Assembly (NCBI RefSeq): GCF_003207855.1
Contig: NZ_NKTZ01000006.1
Span: 1-64,000 of the forward strand
Length of the DNA stretch: 64,000 nucleotides
Reading direction: 5' to 3'
Source of the DNA: Komagataeibacter rhaeticus
GTDB lineage: Bacteria; Pseudomonadota; Alphaproteobacteria; Acetobacterales; Acetobacteraceae
In this document: positions 26,935 to 36,031 of the stretch, one piece after another
Layout: every line of letters begins with the position of its first letter
Position numbering within the stretch: the stretch's first letter is position 1
Program-made: the position numbers and the translations under genes
Notes under the pieces: model-generated
Told to the model about the DNA's origin: nothing
What the model saw: only the letters and a program-made list of their open reading frames with translations
Database searches by the model: none

Positions 26935-27384
26935 TCAGTCGCGCGTCCCGCCCTTTGCCTTCGGACGCCCCACTACCGAAAGCCGGGTGGTGACCAGGTC
27001 ATAGCCCATCTGGCGCACGATTCCCGCCAGCAGGGAGTCCAGTTCGGTGTTCTCGAACTCGATCACCCTGCCGCTATCGGCATCGATCAGATGATAGTGA
27101 TCGCCCTGATCGCCATCGGCCACTTCATAACGGGCGCGGCCACCACCAAAGTCACGGCGCTGGAGGATGCCATTCTCCTCGAACAGGCGCACGGTGCGGT
27201 ACACGGTGGCTATGGAAATACGGGGGTCCACCTCCACCGCGCGGCGGTAGAGTTCCTCCACATCCGGGTGGTCATCACTGTCGGACAGGACAAAGGCAAT
27301 CGTCCGGCGCTGGCCGGTCAGTTTCAGGCCCCTCTGGCGGCATAGCTCCGCGAGGGGGGAATCGGGGGAATTCGGCTCTTTCAT
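26935..27384 (-). CDS. fur: Fur-family metal-responsive regulator (alphaproteobacterial Fur/Mur type)
   Basis: This 149-residue repressor has an N-terminal winged helix (LCRQRGLKLTGQRRTIAFVL; ISIATVYRTVRLFEENGI) and a C-terminal dimerisation/metal domain (GDHYHLIDADSGRVIEFEN). The second CxxC zinc motif seen in E. coli Fur is missing, and the His-rich HYHLID form is that of alphaproteobacterial Fur/Mur. It would repress iron (or manganese) uptake genes when metal-bound. It is divergent from an unknown gene, and the 128-base gap has a Fur-box-like site that may also serve autoregulation. Confidence 0.93.
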   Translation of the reverse strand: MKEPNSPDSPLAELCRQRGLKLTGQRRTIAFVLSDSDDHPDVEELYRRAVEVDPRISIATVYRTVRLFEENGILQRRDFGGGRARYEVADGDQGDHYHLIDADSGRVIEFENTELDSLLAGIVRQMGYDLVTTRLSVVGRPKAKGGTRD

Positions 27385-27460
27385 CGTTATGTAACGTAAG
27401 CCAGACAGACCGCCCCGGTCCAGTAGGGATGCAACGGGACATCGACCGATTTTAATTGCA

Positions 27461-27479
27461 AATGATAATCTTTCTCATT
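27461..27479 (+). promoter_or_regulatory. Fur-box-like operator
   Basis: AATGATAATCTTTCTCATT is a 19-base site resembling the classical Fur box (GATAATGATAATCATTATC), with AATGA/TCATT ends and GATAAT inside. It lies 34 bases before the start of the 27513 gene and 77 bases upstream of fur. Sequence likeness only. Confidence 0.6.
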
Positions 27480-27512
27480 ATTGGGAGTCTATCGACACAA
27501 CAGGAGCGGGCC

Positions 27513-28163
27513 ATGCCACGGCCCGAGCGGATGATGACCGACACGACCATTTTCATGAATGATCTCTCGTGCAGCGAACGCCTGCTGGTCTGGTGCGTGC
27601 GCCGCCTGAGCGGGGAAGGCAGGACAGGGGGCGGCATGCCGGGTCTGGCGCTGCCATGCTTCAGGGCGGATTTCGCCGCCGTGGTCGAGGCCTTCCACAT
27701 GGCGCTGGGCCGCCTGCGGGCCTACCAGCGCGAGCCGGTGGACGTGGGAATCTGCAACGCAACCCACCTGACCGGCACGGAAAGCCGCTTCCTCCTTGCC
27801 GCCGCGGCGGCACAGGAAGGCCGCGAGGCGGAAGTGCGACGCACCCTGCGGCCCATCTTTGCCCATCATCATGTCCTCTCGCCCTTTGCCGCCGCCATTA
27901 CCCAGCTTGGGGCCTGCATGGCGGGTGCTGGCTACTGGCTGCCACGCCGGGCCACCACGCCCGCATTGCCGAACCGGCCCCCCGTCACGCAGTTGCGCCG
28001 CCCATCCCGGGATGCGGCGGCCCGGCCGCAATCCCCATCCCCCACCATGTCCCAGCCCGTTGGCGCGGGATGCCTTGCCGCCATGCGCTGGCATGATGCG
28101 GATATGGGGAGCGCACATGTCATGTGGCCCGGCCATGCGCTGCCGCAGGCGGGCGGACTGTAA
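27513..28163 (+). CDS. Unknown protein downstream of a Fur-box-like site
   Basis: This 216-residue protein is not recognised. Its N-terminal two thirds (MNDLSCSERLLVWCVRRL; CFRADFAAVVEAFHMALGRL; ESRFLLAAAAAQEGREAEV; AAITQLGACMAGAGYWLPRR) is helical and looks like a real domain with conserved-looking Cys and Trp. The last 70 residues are low in complexity and rich in Pro, Arg and Ala. An AGGAGC ribosome site precedes the start at 27513. It is divergent from fur and has a Fur-box-like site just upstream, so its expression probably responds to iron. Confidence 0.68.
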   Translation: MPRPERMMTDTTIFMNDLSCSERLLVWCVRRLSGEGRTGGGMPGLALPCFRADFAAVVEAFHMALGRLRAYQREPVDVGICNATHLTGTESRFLLAAAAAQEGREAEVRRTLRPIFAHHHVLSPFAAAITQLGACMAGAGYWLPRRATTPALPNRPPVTQLRRPSRDAAARPQSPSPTMSQPVGAGCLAAMRWHDADMGSAHVMWPGHALPQAGGL

Positions 28164-28187
28164 CCCCGCCCGGCCCGGAGAACGGAC

Positions 28188-28373
28188 ATGGCCACACCCC
28201 GCCTGTCGCTGCGCCATGCGCGCCTGTTCATGGAAAATGCTTTCCTTGATCTGCTTGACATCCTGGCCTGGCAGGAAGGAACGACCCCGGGGGCGGCCAC
28301 CCTGACCCGTCATCCGGGCGCGGAACGCCCCGCGGACGGGGCCGGGCCACGCCGGGCTGCCATACGGCGGTAA
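28188..28373 (+). CDS. Small unknown protein in the fur-adjacent cluster
   Basis: This 61-residue frame begins 24 bases after the preceding stop, with a CGGAG ribosome site before ATG 28188. The first 31 residues (SLRHARLFMENAFLDLLDIL) form a plausible helical module. The tail is Pro/Arg/Ala-rich. It is probably co-transcribed with the gene before it and so would share its iron control. No family is recognised, and it could be a chance frame. Confidence 0.45.
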   Translation: MATPRLSLRHARLFMENAFLDLLDILAWQEGTTPGAATLTRHPGAERPADGAGPRRAAIRR

Positions 28374-28505
28374 GCCGGTGGCGGGTTTTCCGGCCCGCCG
28401 GGCCGCATGACCGGCGTGATGGGGCATAAAAGCGTTGCATGCCAGCCATTTGCGCGCAAACCTGCCACATCCGCCGGTCGCGGCGCAGGACAGGAGAAGA
28501 GCCGC

Positions 28506-29750
28506 ATGAACCCCACCACCTACCGCACGCTTGATGCCGCGGCCATCCGCGCGCTGGTGGCGGGCCTGCCCGCCATTGCAAGCCGCCTGGGGGGGCCGCC
28601 CGCGCAGTGGCGGGTGCGCGAGGTCAGTGACGGCAACCTGAACAATGTCTTTCTGGTGGGGGGCGTGAAGGGGGAGGTGTGCCTCAAGCAGGCACTCCCA
28701 CATGTGCGGGTGGACCCGACATGGAAAATGCCGCTTGACCGCACGTTTTTCGAATCCGAATGGCTACGTGCCGTCCAGCCGCTTGCACCCGGCCTGACCA
28801 CGGAATTCCTGCATTATGACCCGGAGCTGTATGTCCTGATTGTCGAAAGCCTGTCCGGACATACCGTGCTGCGCACGGCCCTGATGCAGGGGGCACGGTG
28901 GCCGGGCGTGGCGCCGCGTATCGGCACGTTCGTGGCCCATGCCTCATTCGGTACCTCGCTTCTGGCCCGTCCGTTCGAGGATGTGTTCACCGCCCGCCGC
29001 CTGTTTTCCGCCAATCTGGCCCTGACCCGCATCACGCTGGACCTGGTGCTGGATGATCCTTACCGCGACCATCCGCGCAATCACTGGCACGATCCGGCGC
29101 TTACGCCCATCGTGCTGGACATCCGCTCCAGTGCCGCGACCCTGCTGGCGGTGGAAAACCTGCGCCGCCGCTTCCTGTCACAGCCACAGGCGCTGCTGCA
29201 TGGGGACCTGCATACCGGCTCGATCATGAGCACGGCAGATGATACCCGAGTGATTGATGGCGAATTCGCGGTCTATGGCCCCATCGGGTTTGATTGCGGG
29301 ATGTTTGTCGGCAATCTGGTGCTGCATTACTTCGCAACGCCGGACAGTGCCGCGCGCCAGGCCACGCTGCATGATATCGCGGCGTTCTGGCACAGCTTCC
29401 ATGAAGAATTCCTTACCTTGTGGACCAGCCATGAAACCCCGCCACCGGGCACGCTGCGCCCGCTGGCCTATGGCCCGGCCGCCCGTGTGGCCCGCCAGCG
29501 ATTCATGAACGAGATCATGGCCGATACCATCGGCTTCGCGGGGGTGGAAATCATCCGCCGCATCATCGGCTACGCCCATACGGCGGATTTCGACATCATT
29601 GCCGATCCCCGCCAGCGCGCGGCCTGCCGCGCGGGCGCGCTGGGCTTTGCCTATCATGTGCTCGAACATCTGGACGAGATCCGCACGATGGCCGATTTCC
29701 TCCGCCATCTGGCCGAACAGGGCAGGGCAGGGCTGCACGAGCCCCGCTAG
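28506..29750 (+). CDS. mtnK: S-methyl-5-thioribose kinase
   Basis: This 414-residue kinase phosphorylates 5-methylthioribose at C1 in methionine salvage. It has a protein-kinase-like fold: nucleotide loop (VSDGNLNNVFLV), Lys in VCLKQALPHV, and the catalytic loop LLHGDLHTGSIM, with DGEFAVYGPIGFDCG in place of DFG. The start at 28506 (MNPTTYRTL) follows an AGGAGAAGAGCC ribosome site. No other mtn genes are adjacent. The gene ends 4 bases into the convergent hsdM stop region. Confidence 0.93.
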   Translation: MNPTTYRTLDAAAIRALVAGLPAIASRLGGPPAQWRVREVSDGNLNNVFLVGGVKGEVCLKQALPHVRVDPTWKMPLDRTFFESEWLRAVQPLAPGLTTEFLHYDPELYVLIVESLSGHTVLRTALMQGARWPGVAPRIGTFVAHASFGTSLLARPFEDVFTARRLFSANLALTRITLDLVLDDPYRDHPRNHWHDPALTPIVLDIRSSAATLLAVENLRRRFLSQPQALLHGDLHTGSIMSTADDTRVIDGEFAVYGPIGFDCGMFVGNLVLHYFATPDSAARQATLHDIAAFWHSFHEEFLTLWTSHETPPPGTLRPLAYGPAARVARQRFMNEIMADTIGFAGVEIIRRIIGYAHTADFDIIADPRQRAACRAGALGFAYHVLEHLDEIRTMADFLRHLAEQGRAGLHEPR

Positions 29751-31387
29751 TCCCCGTCATCCCCGGGCATGAGGGCCGCAAGCCGCGCCATGGAACGGCG
29801 CAGTTCCGCCATGATGGCGGCCAGCGGACGGGGGGTGGCAGGCCGGCTGAAATACCGCGCGAACGATATGGCGCAGCCCGTGGCGCAGCGCGCCATGTCC
29901 AGCTTTGCCGTGGGGTCGAACGGCAGGATCATGCGCGCGAACCATGAATCCGGGTCGTCCGCCATGTCCATGGTGAATGTGGTGCGCGCCGCCGCGCCGG
30001 CCTCCCGCACCCTCCGTTCCACGCTTACGCTGCGATAAAGGAAATCCCGCCCCGGCACGATGCGGGACAGGGGCACGCATCCCGTCCCGTCCTGCCCCTC
30101 CGGCCCGTCACAGGCCACGGCCTGCCAGCGGGCGGGCGCGCCATCCGCACCGGGCTGGACAATCAGGTCCATGTCCGTACCTGCCAGGGCGGCCTGTACC
30201 ACGGTGGCGATATGCGCCTGCGTCATCTCGCGCCGCTTCTCGCCGCTGCTGCGCGGGCAGCGCCGCCACAGGCCGGTGGCATCCACCAGCCGCACCATGC
30301 CCTGCCGCCCGGCGGCCTTGCGGTTGTCCAGTATCCACACATAGGTGGCAATTCCGGTATTGACGAACATGTCCCCCGGCAGGGCAATGACGGTATCGAT
30401 CAGGTCATGATCCACCAGATGGCGGCGAATGGCCGATTCACCGGAATCCGCGCCGCCACCGGCCAGCGCCGCGCCATGCGTGACCATTCCCACACGCGCG
30501 CCACCCCGGGCGGGGGCGCGCATCCGGGCCAGCAGGTGCAGCATGAACAGCATGGACCCATCCGCCACGCGCGGCAGGCCAGCGGCAAAACGGCCGGCGC
30601 TGCCCGCCGCATGTTCAGCCTGGACCAGGGGCCGGATGGCGCGCCAGTCCACCCCGAAAGGGGGATTGGCCAGCATGCGGGCAAAGCGGCGGCTGGCATG
30701 ATGGTCCACCGCCAGTGTGTTGCCGGGCAGGATATGCGCGGGGTTGCGCCCCCGCAGCAGCATGTCCGCCTGACATATGGCGCAGGCACGTGCGCTGATT
30801 TCCTGACCGAACAGGTCCACCGCCACGCCGCGCCCGGCCAACCGGTCCGCCGCCCGGCCCAGCAGCACGCCCGTGCCCGCAGCCGGATCATACAGCGCGT
30901 GCCGCGTGCCTGCCGCATCCGGGGCAAAGACGAGATCGGTCATGAGATCGCCAATCTCCGGCGGGGTGTAATGCGCGCCCGTTGCCTGACCCGCATCAAA
31001 GTGACGGACCAGTTCCTCAAACAGCCGGGCCATGGCCTGGGTACCATAAAGCGCGGGGGAAAGATCCAGCGCCGCGAAATGCGCCGCAACCCGACCCAGC
31101 ACACCCGCCCGCGCAAGCCGCGTGGCCAGCGGCCCCATTTCCATCTGCGCCATCATGCCGCGCACCGGGGCGGGCAGGCGGCCAAGCAGCGTTTCCAGCC
31201 GGGCCAGCGGGTCCGCCACAGATGCGACCGCCGCCAGCGCCGAGACCGGGCGCCCGCGCGCAAGCTCCAGCCTGCGCAGCACGGTAAAGGCCAGTATGAC
31301 CGGCCCGTATTCGCCCGGTGGCACCACCCCGCGCAGCAGTTCGGCAATACGCCAGATGGCTGGCGCGGACAGCAGGGCCGCCGGCAT
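29747..31387 (-). CDS. hsdM: Type I restriction-modification methyltransferase subunit (HsdM-like)
   Basis: This 546-residue N6-adenine methylase has an N-terminal helical HsdM domain (PAIWRIAELLRG; GPVILAFTVLRRLE), then GAHYTPPEIGDLMTDLV, SAM motif I (LYDPAAGTGVLLGRA) and catalytic motif IV (MLANPPFGVDW). Length is normal for HsdM. It lies 12 bases after an AI-2E-type transporter gene on the same strand, with an hsdS-like gene beyond that. No hsdR is present in the window. It may therefore act as an epigenetic methylase only, or with a restriction subunit elsewhere. Confidence 0.9.
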   Translation of the reverse strand: MPAALLSAPAIWRIAELLRGVVPPGEYGPVILAFTVLRRLELARGRPVSALAAVASVADPLARLETLLGRLPAPVRGMMAQMEMGPLATRLARAGVLGRVAAHFAALDLSPALYGTQAMARLFEELVRHFDAGQATGAHYTPPEIGDLMTDLVFAPDAAGTRHALYDPAAGTGVLLGRAADRLAGRGVAVDLFGQEISARACAICQADMLLRGRNPAHILPGNTLAVDHHASRRFARMLANPPFGVDWRAIRPLVQAEHAAGSAGRFAAGLPRVADGSMLFMLHLLARMRAPARGGARVGMVTHGAALAGGGADSGESAIRRHLVDHDLIDTVIALPGDMFVNTGIATYVWILDNRKAAGRQGMVRLVDATGLWRRCPRSSGEKRREMTQAHIATVVQAALAGTDMDLIVQPGADGAPARWQAVACDGPEGQDGTGCVPLSRIVPGRDFLYRSVSVERRVREAGAAARTTFTMDMADDPDSWFARMILPFDPTAKLDMARCATGCAISFARYFSRPATPRPLAAIMAELRRSMARLAALMPGDDGD

Positions 31388-31399
31388 GGGGACTTCGCC

Positions 31400-32449
31400 C
31401 TAGCGCGCCTGTTCTTCCGCCGCCGCCGTGCGCCACAGCGAAAGGGCGACCGCGATGACCGTAGGCCCGATGAACAGCCCCAGCAGGCCAAACATGTGCA
31501 GGCCCCCCAGGATGGCGGTCAGCACCGCAAGGAAGGGGATGCTGGTGCTGCCGCTGATCAGCCTGGGCCGGACAAAATGGTCGCCCGCGCCATAGGCGAT
31601 GGCGCCGATCACGCCCACGATCACCGCCTGGGTCACGCCATTGGCGGCAAACGTCATGAGCATGGTGGCACACAGCAGGACCGGCCCGCAGAAGGGGATG
31701 ATGCTGACCACCGCCGTCAGCAGCGTCAGCAGTGCCGGGTGCGGCGTGCCCGCGATGAAATAGCCGATCCCCACCAGCACGCCCTGACCCAGCCCCACCA
31801 GCACCAGCCCTGCCACCGTGCCCCGCACGGCGCCCACGGTGTTGCGGATCACGTCCCGCGCGCGCGCGCCCAGAAAGCGGCTGCCCACGGCGCGGATATC
31901 GGCCTGCAGCGTGCGTGACGCCGCAAGGTAGAAATAGACCGACAGGGTGGCGATGACGAAAGTCTCGGTCATGTCCATCACGCGATGCGGCAGTTCACGG
32001 CCGTCGCCGGTCGCGAACATGCGTGAGGCGACGGCCGTCCAGTGGCGCAGTTCCTCGGGGTCGGACAGGTAATGCCGCCACAGCCCGGCAAGGCGCGGCC
32101 CGATGCGCGGAATCGCGGCCACCTGCGGCGAGAGCGGAATGCCATCATGCAGCGCGCCACGCCCCCATGCCATGAGCGATGGCAGTTCCATCCCCGCCCG
32201 GACCGCCATGGCAATCATGGGCACCGCCAGCAGCGCGAAGATGGCCGCCGCGATCAGCCCCGCCGCCAGTCCATTGCCCATGCCCCGCTGGACCAGCCTG
32301 CGATAGAGCGGATAGGTGGTGATGCTGAGGATTCCCCCCCACGCGAAGGCGAACAGGAAGGACTGTTCGATCCATGCGGAAAACAGCAGCACCACGCATA
32401 CGAACATGAAGGTGCCGATATACTGGGTCCGGCTTCGGTTTTCATCCAT
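31400..32449 (-). CDS. AI-2E family transporter / permease (PF01594 type)
   Basis: This 349-residue inner-membrane protein has two N-terminal helix pairs (IGTFMFVCVVLLFSAWIEQ; GLIAAAIFALLAVPMIAMAV), a soluble middle segment and a C-terminal membrane block with LVLVGLGQGVLVGIGYFIAG and FLAVLTAILGGLHMFGLLGL. These are typical of the AI-2E/TqsA/PerM family. Members export small molecules or ions; the substrate here cannot be told. It sits, oddly, between hsdS and hsdM, 12 bases before hsdM and 218 bases after hsdS. Confidence 0.9.
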   Translation of the reverse strand: MDENRSRTQYIGTFMFVCVVLLFSAWIEQSFLFAFAWGGILSITTYPLYRRLVQRGMGNGLAAGLIAAAIFALLAVPMIAMAVRAGMELPSLMAWGRGALHDGIPLSPQVAAIPRIGPRLAGLWRHYLSDPEELRHWTAVASRMFATGDGRELPHRVMDMTETFVIATLSVYFYLAASRTLQADIRAVGSRFLGARARDVIRNTVGAVRGTVAGLVLVGLGQGVLVGIGYFIAGTPHPALLTLLTAVVSIIPFCGPVLLCATMLMTFAANGVTQAVIVGVIGAIAYGAGDHFVRPRLISGSTSIPFLAVLTAILGGLHMFGLLGLFIGPTVIAVALSLWRTAAAEEQAR

Positions 32450-32667
32450 GGGGCTGGATCTGTCCTGTTATGTTGGGATAAGGGGCCGCCACATGCCCGT
32501 GCAGCGTCCCGAACCTGCAATGTAACACAAACGCGGCGCCCGCTAAGGGTGATAATGGAGCGCGCGACGGGCAGCAGGCCCCGATAACCGGCCCGCGCAC
32601 CGTGCCATCAGATGCATGACCACGGCGCGCCCGCTGGCCTGACGGCGCCGGTGGCCCTGGCATGCGT

Positions 32668-33849
32668 TCAGTCCTCGGCCAGACCGGCCACCCGGGCATG
32701 GCGCAGGGCCGGGCGGTACTCGTGCAGTGCGGCCACCATGGCCGCGTGCGCCGCATCCTGCGCCGCCAGTCGCGCCATGGTCGCCCATGCCGTCCGGGCC
32801 ACCGCGCGCTGGATGGGCAGGGGGGGCAGGGGCAGTTCAAGCGAGGCAAGGGTGGCGGTATCCACCTCGGCAAACACGCTACCCCCCGCACGCTGGCGCA
32901 GCACGGGGGCACGGGCGCGCAGAAGGAAGGCCGCATAATCCAGTGCCACATCCCCCCCACGGGGCACCAGCGCCTTGCAGCCCTGGCTGACCGATACCGC
33001 CACCTCCGTCATGCCAACCCGCCCCACCGGCGCACGGGTGGACACGACCAGCGCGCCAGGCGGCACGAGCGTTGCCCGGCAGGCGGCCAGCCCCGCAATA
33101 CTCAGGTCGCGCGCGCCATGGCGCAGCCTGACGGGTGCCCCGGCCGGCAGGTCGGCGGGGGTGAGCCATGGCACGTCCCCGCCCCAGCAGTCGGCCCGCG
33201 CGGTAGGGGGCGTGCCCCCGCCCACGATATCAAACACACTGCCCAGCAGCCGGACCGGATGGCCCCCATCAGGCTGCACGGCATGCCACAATGCGGCATC
33301 GGCCTGTTCGCGCGCCAGTGCCGCCTGCACCGACAGTTCATGCAGCTGGCGCGCGATACGTGCCAGCGCGCCATCCAGTTCCCGCGCAATGCGGCGCTGG
33401 CAGGCAGGCGGGGGACAGGGGACGGGCAGGCTGTTCATGCGCGCACGCGTCAGCTTGGGGCGTGTCGCGCCTTCCACATACGCATCATAGGCCACGGTAT
33501 TGAGCGCATGGGCCACGAAGCGCCCGTCCACACCCGCGCGCGGACGCAGCACATGCACATGATTGCCCGCCCACAGCGGTCCTTCATGGAAAAACGCCAC
33601 ATCCCGCGCGGGGTCGAGAAAGGGGGCGCCATCCTCTCCCAGCAACACGAGCGGACCATCAAACAGGGCACGGTCCACATAGCCGATCACACCGCTGGCA
33701 CCATGATAGGGCACATGGCCGGGACAGCGCGCGCGCTGCGCGCGGCTGAGCGGGATGCGACGGGCATCCAGGCATTCCACCAGCGCGCCCAGCGGCACGC
33801 ATGGCCATCGCCCTTCCCGCGCGTTCCGCCTGCCGTCATGTCCCTGCAT
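32668..33849 (-). CDS. hsdS: Type I restriction-modification specificity subunit (HsdS-like)
   Basis: This 393-residue protein has two methylase_S-type target recognition domains. The first, near 15-150, ends with TRARMNSLPVPCPPPACQRR. The second, near 195-350, starts VFDIVGGGTPPTARADCWGG with VPWLTPADL and ends LASLELPLPPLPIQRAV. Each is followed by a helical spacer. Such proteins choose the bipartite DNA target for HsdM. The ATG at 33849 lacks a clear ribosome site, so the start is uncertain. High GC and host-like codons suggest it is not a fresh arrival. It is divergent from the MATE gene. Confidence 0.86.
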   Translation of the reverse strand: MQGHDGRRNAREGRWPCVPLGALVECLDARRIPLSRAQRARCPGHVPYHGASGVIGYVDRALFDGPLVLLGEDGAPFLDPARDVAFFHEGPLWAGNHVHVLRPRAGVDGRFVAHALNTVAYDAYVEGATRPKLTRARMNSLPVPCPPPACQRRIARELDGALARIARQLHELSVQAALAREQADAALWHAVQPDGGHPVRLLGSVFDIVGGGTPPTARADCWGGDVPWLTPADLPAGAPVRLRHGARDLSIAGLAACRATLVPPGALVVSTRAPVGRVGMTEVAVSVSQGCKALVPRGGDVALDYAAFLLRARAPVLRQRAGGSVFAEVDTATLASLELPLPPLPIQRAVARTAWATMARLAAQDAAHAAMVAALHEYRPALRHARVAGLAED

Positions 33850-34000
33850 GGGGCGGTGGTGAAGATAAAAGGGGTTCAATGTCAAGCATATCCGGTGCGT
33901 ACTGGCAGGCCGTGGCCAAGTAGTATAACCATGGGCGGGCCCGCGCGGCCTGCGGGCGCAGGACATGGCCATACCGCGCCATGGATGATGACAGGGTTTC

Positions 34001-35359
34001 ATGACACGTCCAGCCAGACCATTCAGGGCGGAATTAGGCGCCATCCTTGCCATAGCCGGGCCGATGGGCCTTTCGCAGTTCACACAGATGCTCATGGGGC
34101 TGACCGATGACGTGCTGCTGGGCGGGATCGGGGCACAGGCGCTGGCGATAGGGGGCCTGGCCACCGGCACGTTCTTCACGCTCAACGCCATCCTTGCCGC
34201 CATGATCGAGGCGGGCGGCATCCTGCTGGCCCAGGCGCGCGGACGCGGAGACCATGCCAGCCTGGGCGCCATCATCACCTCCATGCTGGCGGTCGCCTGC
34301 GTGCTGTGCCTGCCTGAACTGTTCTGCCTGTACCATGTTGACCGGCTGCTGGCATGGCTGGGCGAGCCTGCGGGCATCCGCGCGCCGGTCACGGATTTCG
34401 TGCATATCCTGATGTGGGCGGTGCCACCCGCGCTGATGGGACAGGGCATTCTGGCCACCGCCCTGCCGGTCATGGGCGCGCAGGGTATCCTGATGCGCGT
34501 CATGCCCGGCATCATGGTGCTCAACGGCGTGCTGAACGCGACCCTGATCCATGGCTGGTTCGGACTGCCCGCGCTGGGGCTGCATGGCTCGGCCATGGCC
34601 ACCGTCATCACGCTGTGGTGCATGCCGGTCGTCCTGCTCTGCCTTGCGGTGCGCAGGCCCGCGCTACGTCAGGGCCTGTGCCCGCGCGCGCATGACTGGG
34701 GGCACACGCTGGCCCTGCTGCGCACCGGGCTGCCCATGCTGGCAAGCGCCATGGCGGAGGTCACACTGTTCCAGACCAACAGTCTGGAGGCCGCAACCCT
34801 GGGCAGCAACGCGCTGGCGGCGTTCCAGATCATGCTGGGCATCGGCCTGCAGTCCTTCACGCTGTACATCGCACTGGGACAGGCGTGCAACATCCGCGTG
34901 GGCTACTGGACCGGACGGGGCGACCCCGCCATGGTACGCAGCGCGACCGGGGCGGGCATGGTACTGGGCATAGCGCTGGCTGGCGCCGCGACCCTGCTGC
35001 TGGCGCTGGGGCGGCATGACATTATCGGCTTCTATCTGGATACGGCGCGACCCGCCAACGCGCAGGCGGTGCGGATTGCACTGGACGTGCTGCTGATCGG
35101 GGCGGTGTTCCAGCTGCCCGACGCCCTGCAGGCCATTGCCACCGGCGTGCTGCGCGGGCAGGGGGATACCACCATTCCCATGCTGGTGGCCATTGCCGGG
35201 TACTGGGGCATCGGCTTCCCGGGGGGGCTGTACCTTGCATTCCACCGTGGCCTGGGGGCGTGGGGGCTGTGGTGCGGCAACGGGATCGGGCTTGTATGCG
35301 TATCCCTGCTGCTGGGCGCGCGCATCCTGTGGCGCCTGCGGGCGCGACGGGCAGGGTAG
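34001..35359 (+). CDS. MATE-family multidrug/toxic compound exporter
   Basis: This 452-residue inner-membrane antiporter has about 12 hydrophobic helices in two MatE halves. The first begins GAILAIAGPMGLSQFTQMLMGLTDDVLLG. Read in shorter pieces, the diagnostic segments are PMGLSQFTQMLMG and TDDVLLGGIG in the first half and LRTGLPMLASAMAEV in the second. The acidic residue in the first helix fits cation coupling. The substrate is unknown. It is divergent from hsdS, with 151 bases between them. Confidence 0.93.
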   Translation: MTRPARPFRAELGAILAIAGPMGLSQFTQMLMGLTDDVLLGGIGAQALAIGGLATGTFFTLNAILAAMIEAGGILLAQARGRGDHASLGAIITSMLAVACVLCLPELFCLYHVDRLLAWLGEPAGIRAPVTDFVHILMWAVPPALMGQGILATALPVMGAQGILMRVMPGIMVLNGVLNATLIHGWFGLPALGLHGSAMATVITLWCMPVVLLCLAVRRPALRQGLCPRAHDWGHTLALLRTGLPMLASAMAEVTLFQTNSLEAATLGSNALAAFQIMLGIGLQSFTLYIALGQACNIRVGYWTGRGDPAMVRSATGAGMVLGIALAGAATLLLALGRHDIIGFYLDTARPANAQAVRIALDVLLIGAVFQLPDALQAIATGVLRGQGDTTIPMLVAIAGYWGIGFPGGLYLAFHRGLGAWGLWCGNGIGLVCVSLLLGARILWRLRARRAG

Positions 35360-35374
35360 CGCACGCCATGCCGC

Positions 35375-35956
35375 CTACAGGCGCTTGTGCATTTCCTCAC
35401 GGATGCTGTTGCACTTCTTGGTAAATACGGCGGCCTGCGAGGCGGTCATGAAATTGATCAGGAACGCCCCCAGCAGCGAACAGAAGGACAGGATGATCAG
35501 CACCCGGCCCATAAGCGATATGGTGCCGCTGTAATGCTCGGCCGAATACCACAGCAGCCCCAGGCTGATGACGGCACCGAACACGCCCAGCACGCCGGTG
35601 GAACGGATGAGCGATTCCTCCTCGCGGATGAAGGTGGAGGATTCCTGCCATAGCACGAACAGCTTGCGGTCCATTTCCTGCACCGCGGCCGCGTAGTCCT
35701 CGGCATCATCGGGATGCTGGTGATCCGTGCCGCCCCGGTGCAGTTCAAGCTCCTGCCGGGCCTTGGAAAAGACGCGCCTGCGTTCCTTTATGGCGGGCAG
35801 GCTGATATCGACAAAACTGAGAATGGCGACATTCAATCCCGCCGAAAGCTGGATGACCGCCTGGAAATCACCCCAGATCACAGGTTGCCCCCCAACAAGG
35901 GCCGATAAGACTGCGCACTGTAGAAAATCCTGATAGATTGGCCTTTTCCCGCCCAT
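35375..35956 (-). CDS. Unknown membrane protein with central coiled-coil-like region
   Basis: This 193-residue protein is not recognised. One weak hydrophobic stretch near the N-terminus (about 12-50) is followed by a long charged helical segment (LPAIKERRRVFSKARQELE; DAEDYAAAVQEMDRKLFVLW). Two clear C-terminal membrane helices follow (GVLGVFGAVISLGLLWYS; LMGRVLIILSFCSLLGAFLI). The layout of a soluble helical domain beside paired helices recalls SLATT-like anchors of effector systems, but no match can be claimed. It is convergent with the MATE gene (15-base gap) and divergent from a superinfection-immunity-like gene. Confidence 0.7.
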   Translation of the reverse strand: MGGKRPIYQDFLQCAVLSALVGGQPVIWGDFQAVIQLSAGLNVAILSFVDISLPAIKERRRVFSKARQELELHRGGTDHQHPDDAEDYAAAVQEMDRKLFVLWQESSTFIREEESLIRSTGVLGVFGAVISLGLLWYSAEHYSGTISLMGRVLIILSFCSLLGAFLINFMTASQAAVFTKKCNSIREEMHKRL

Positions 35957-36031
35957 GCGGGCTGCATGCCGGACCCCGGCGCACCATACGCCCCGCCAGC
36001 ACGCCTGCGTTCAGGACTAGCACGAACCGCC

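Noticed and set aside
30212-31918. Long open frame (568 codons) on the plus strand
   Set aside because: It is antisense to hsdM and the AI-2E-type permease. The product is biased to Arg, Gln, His and Ala with no domain.
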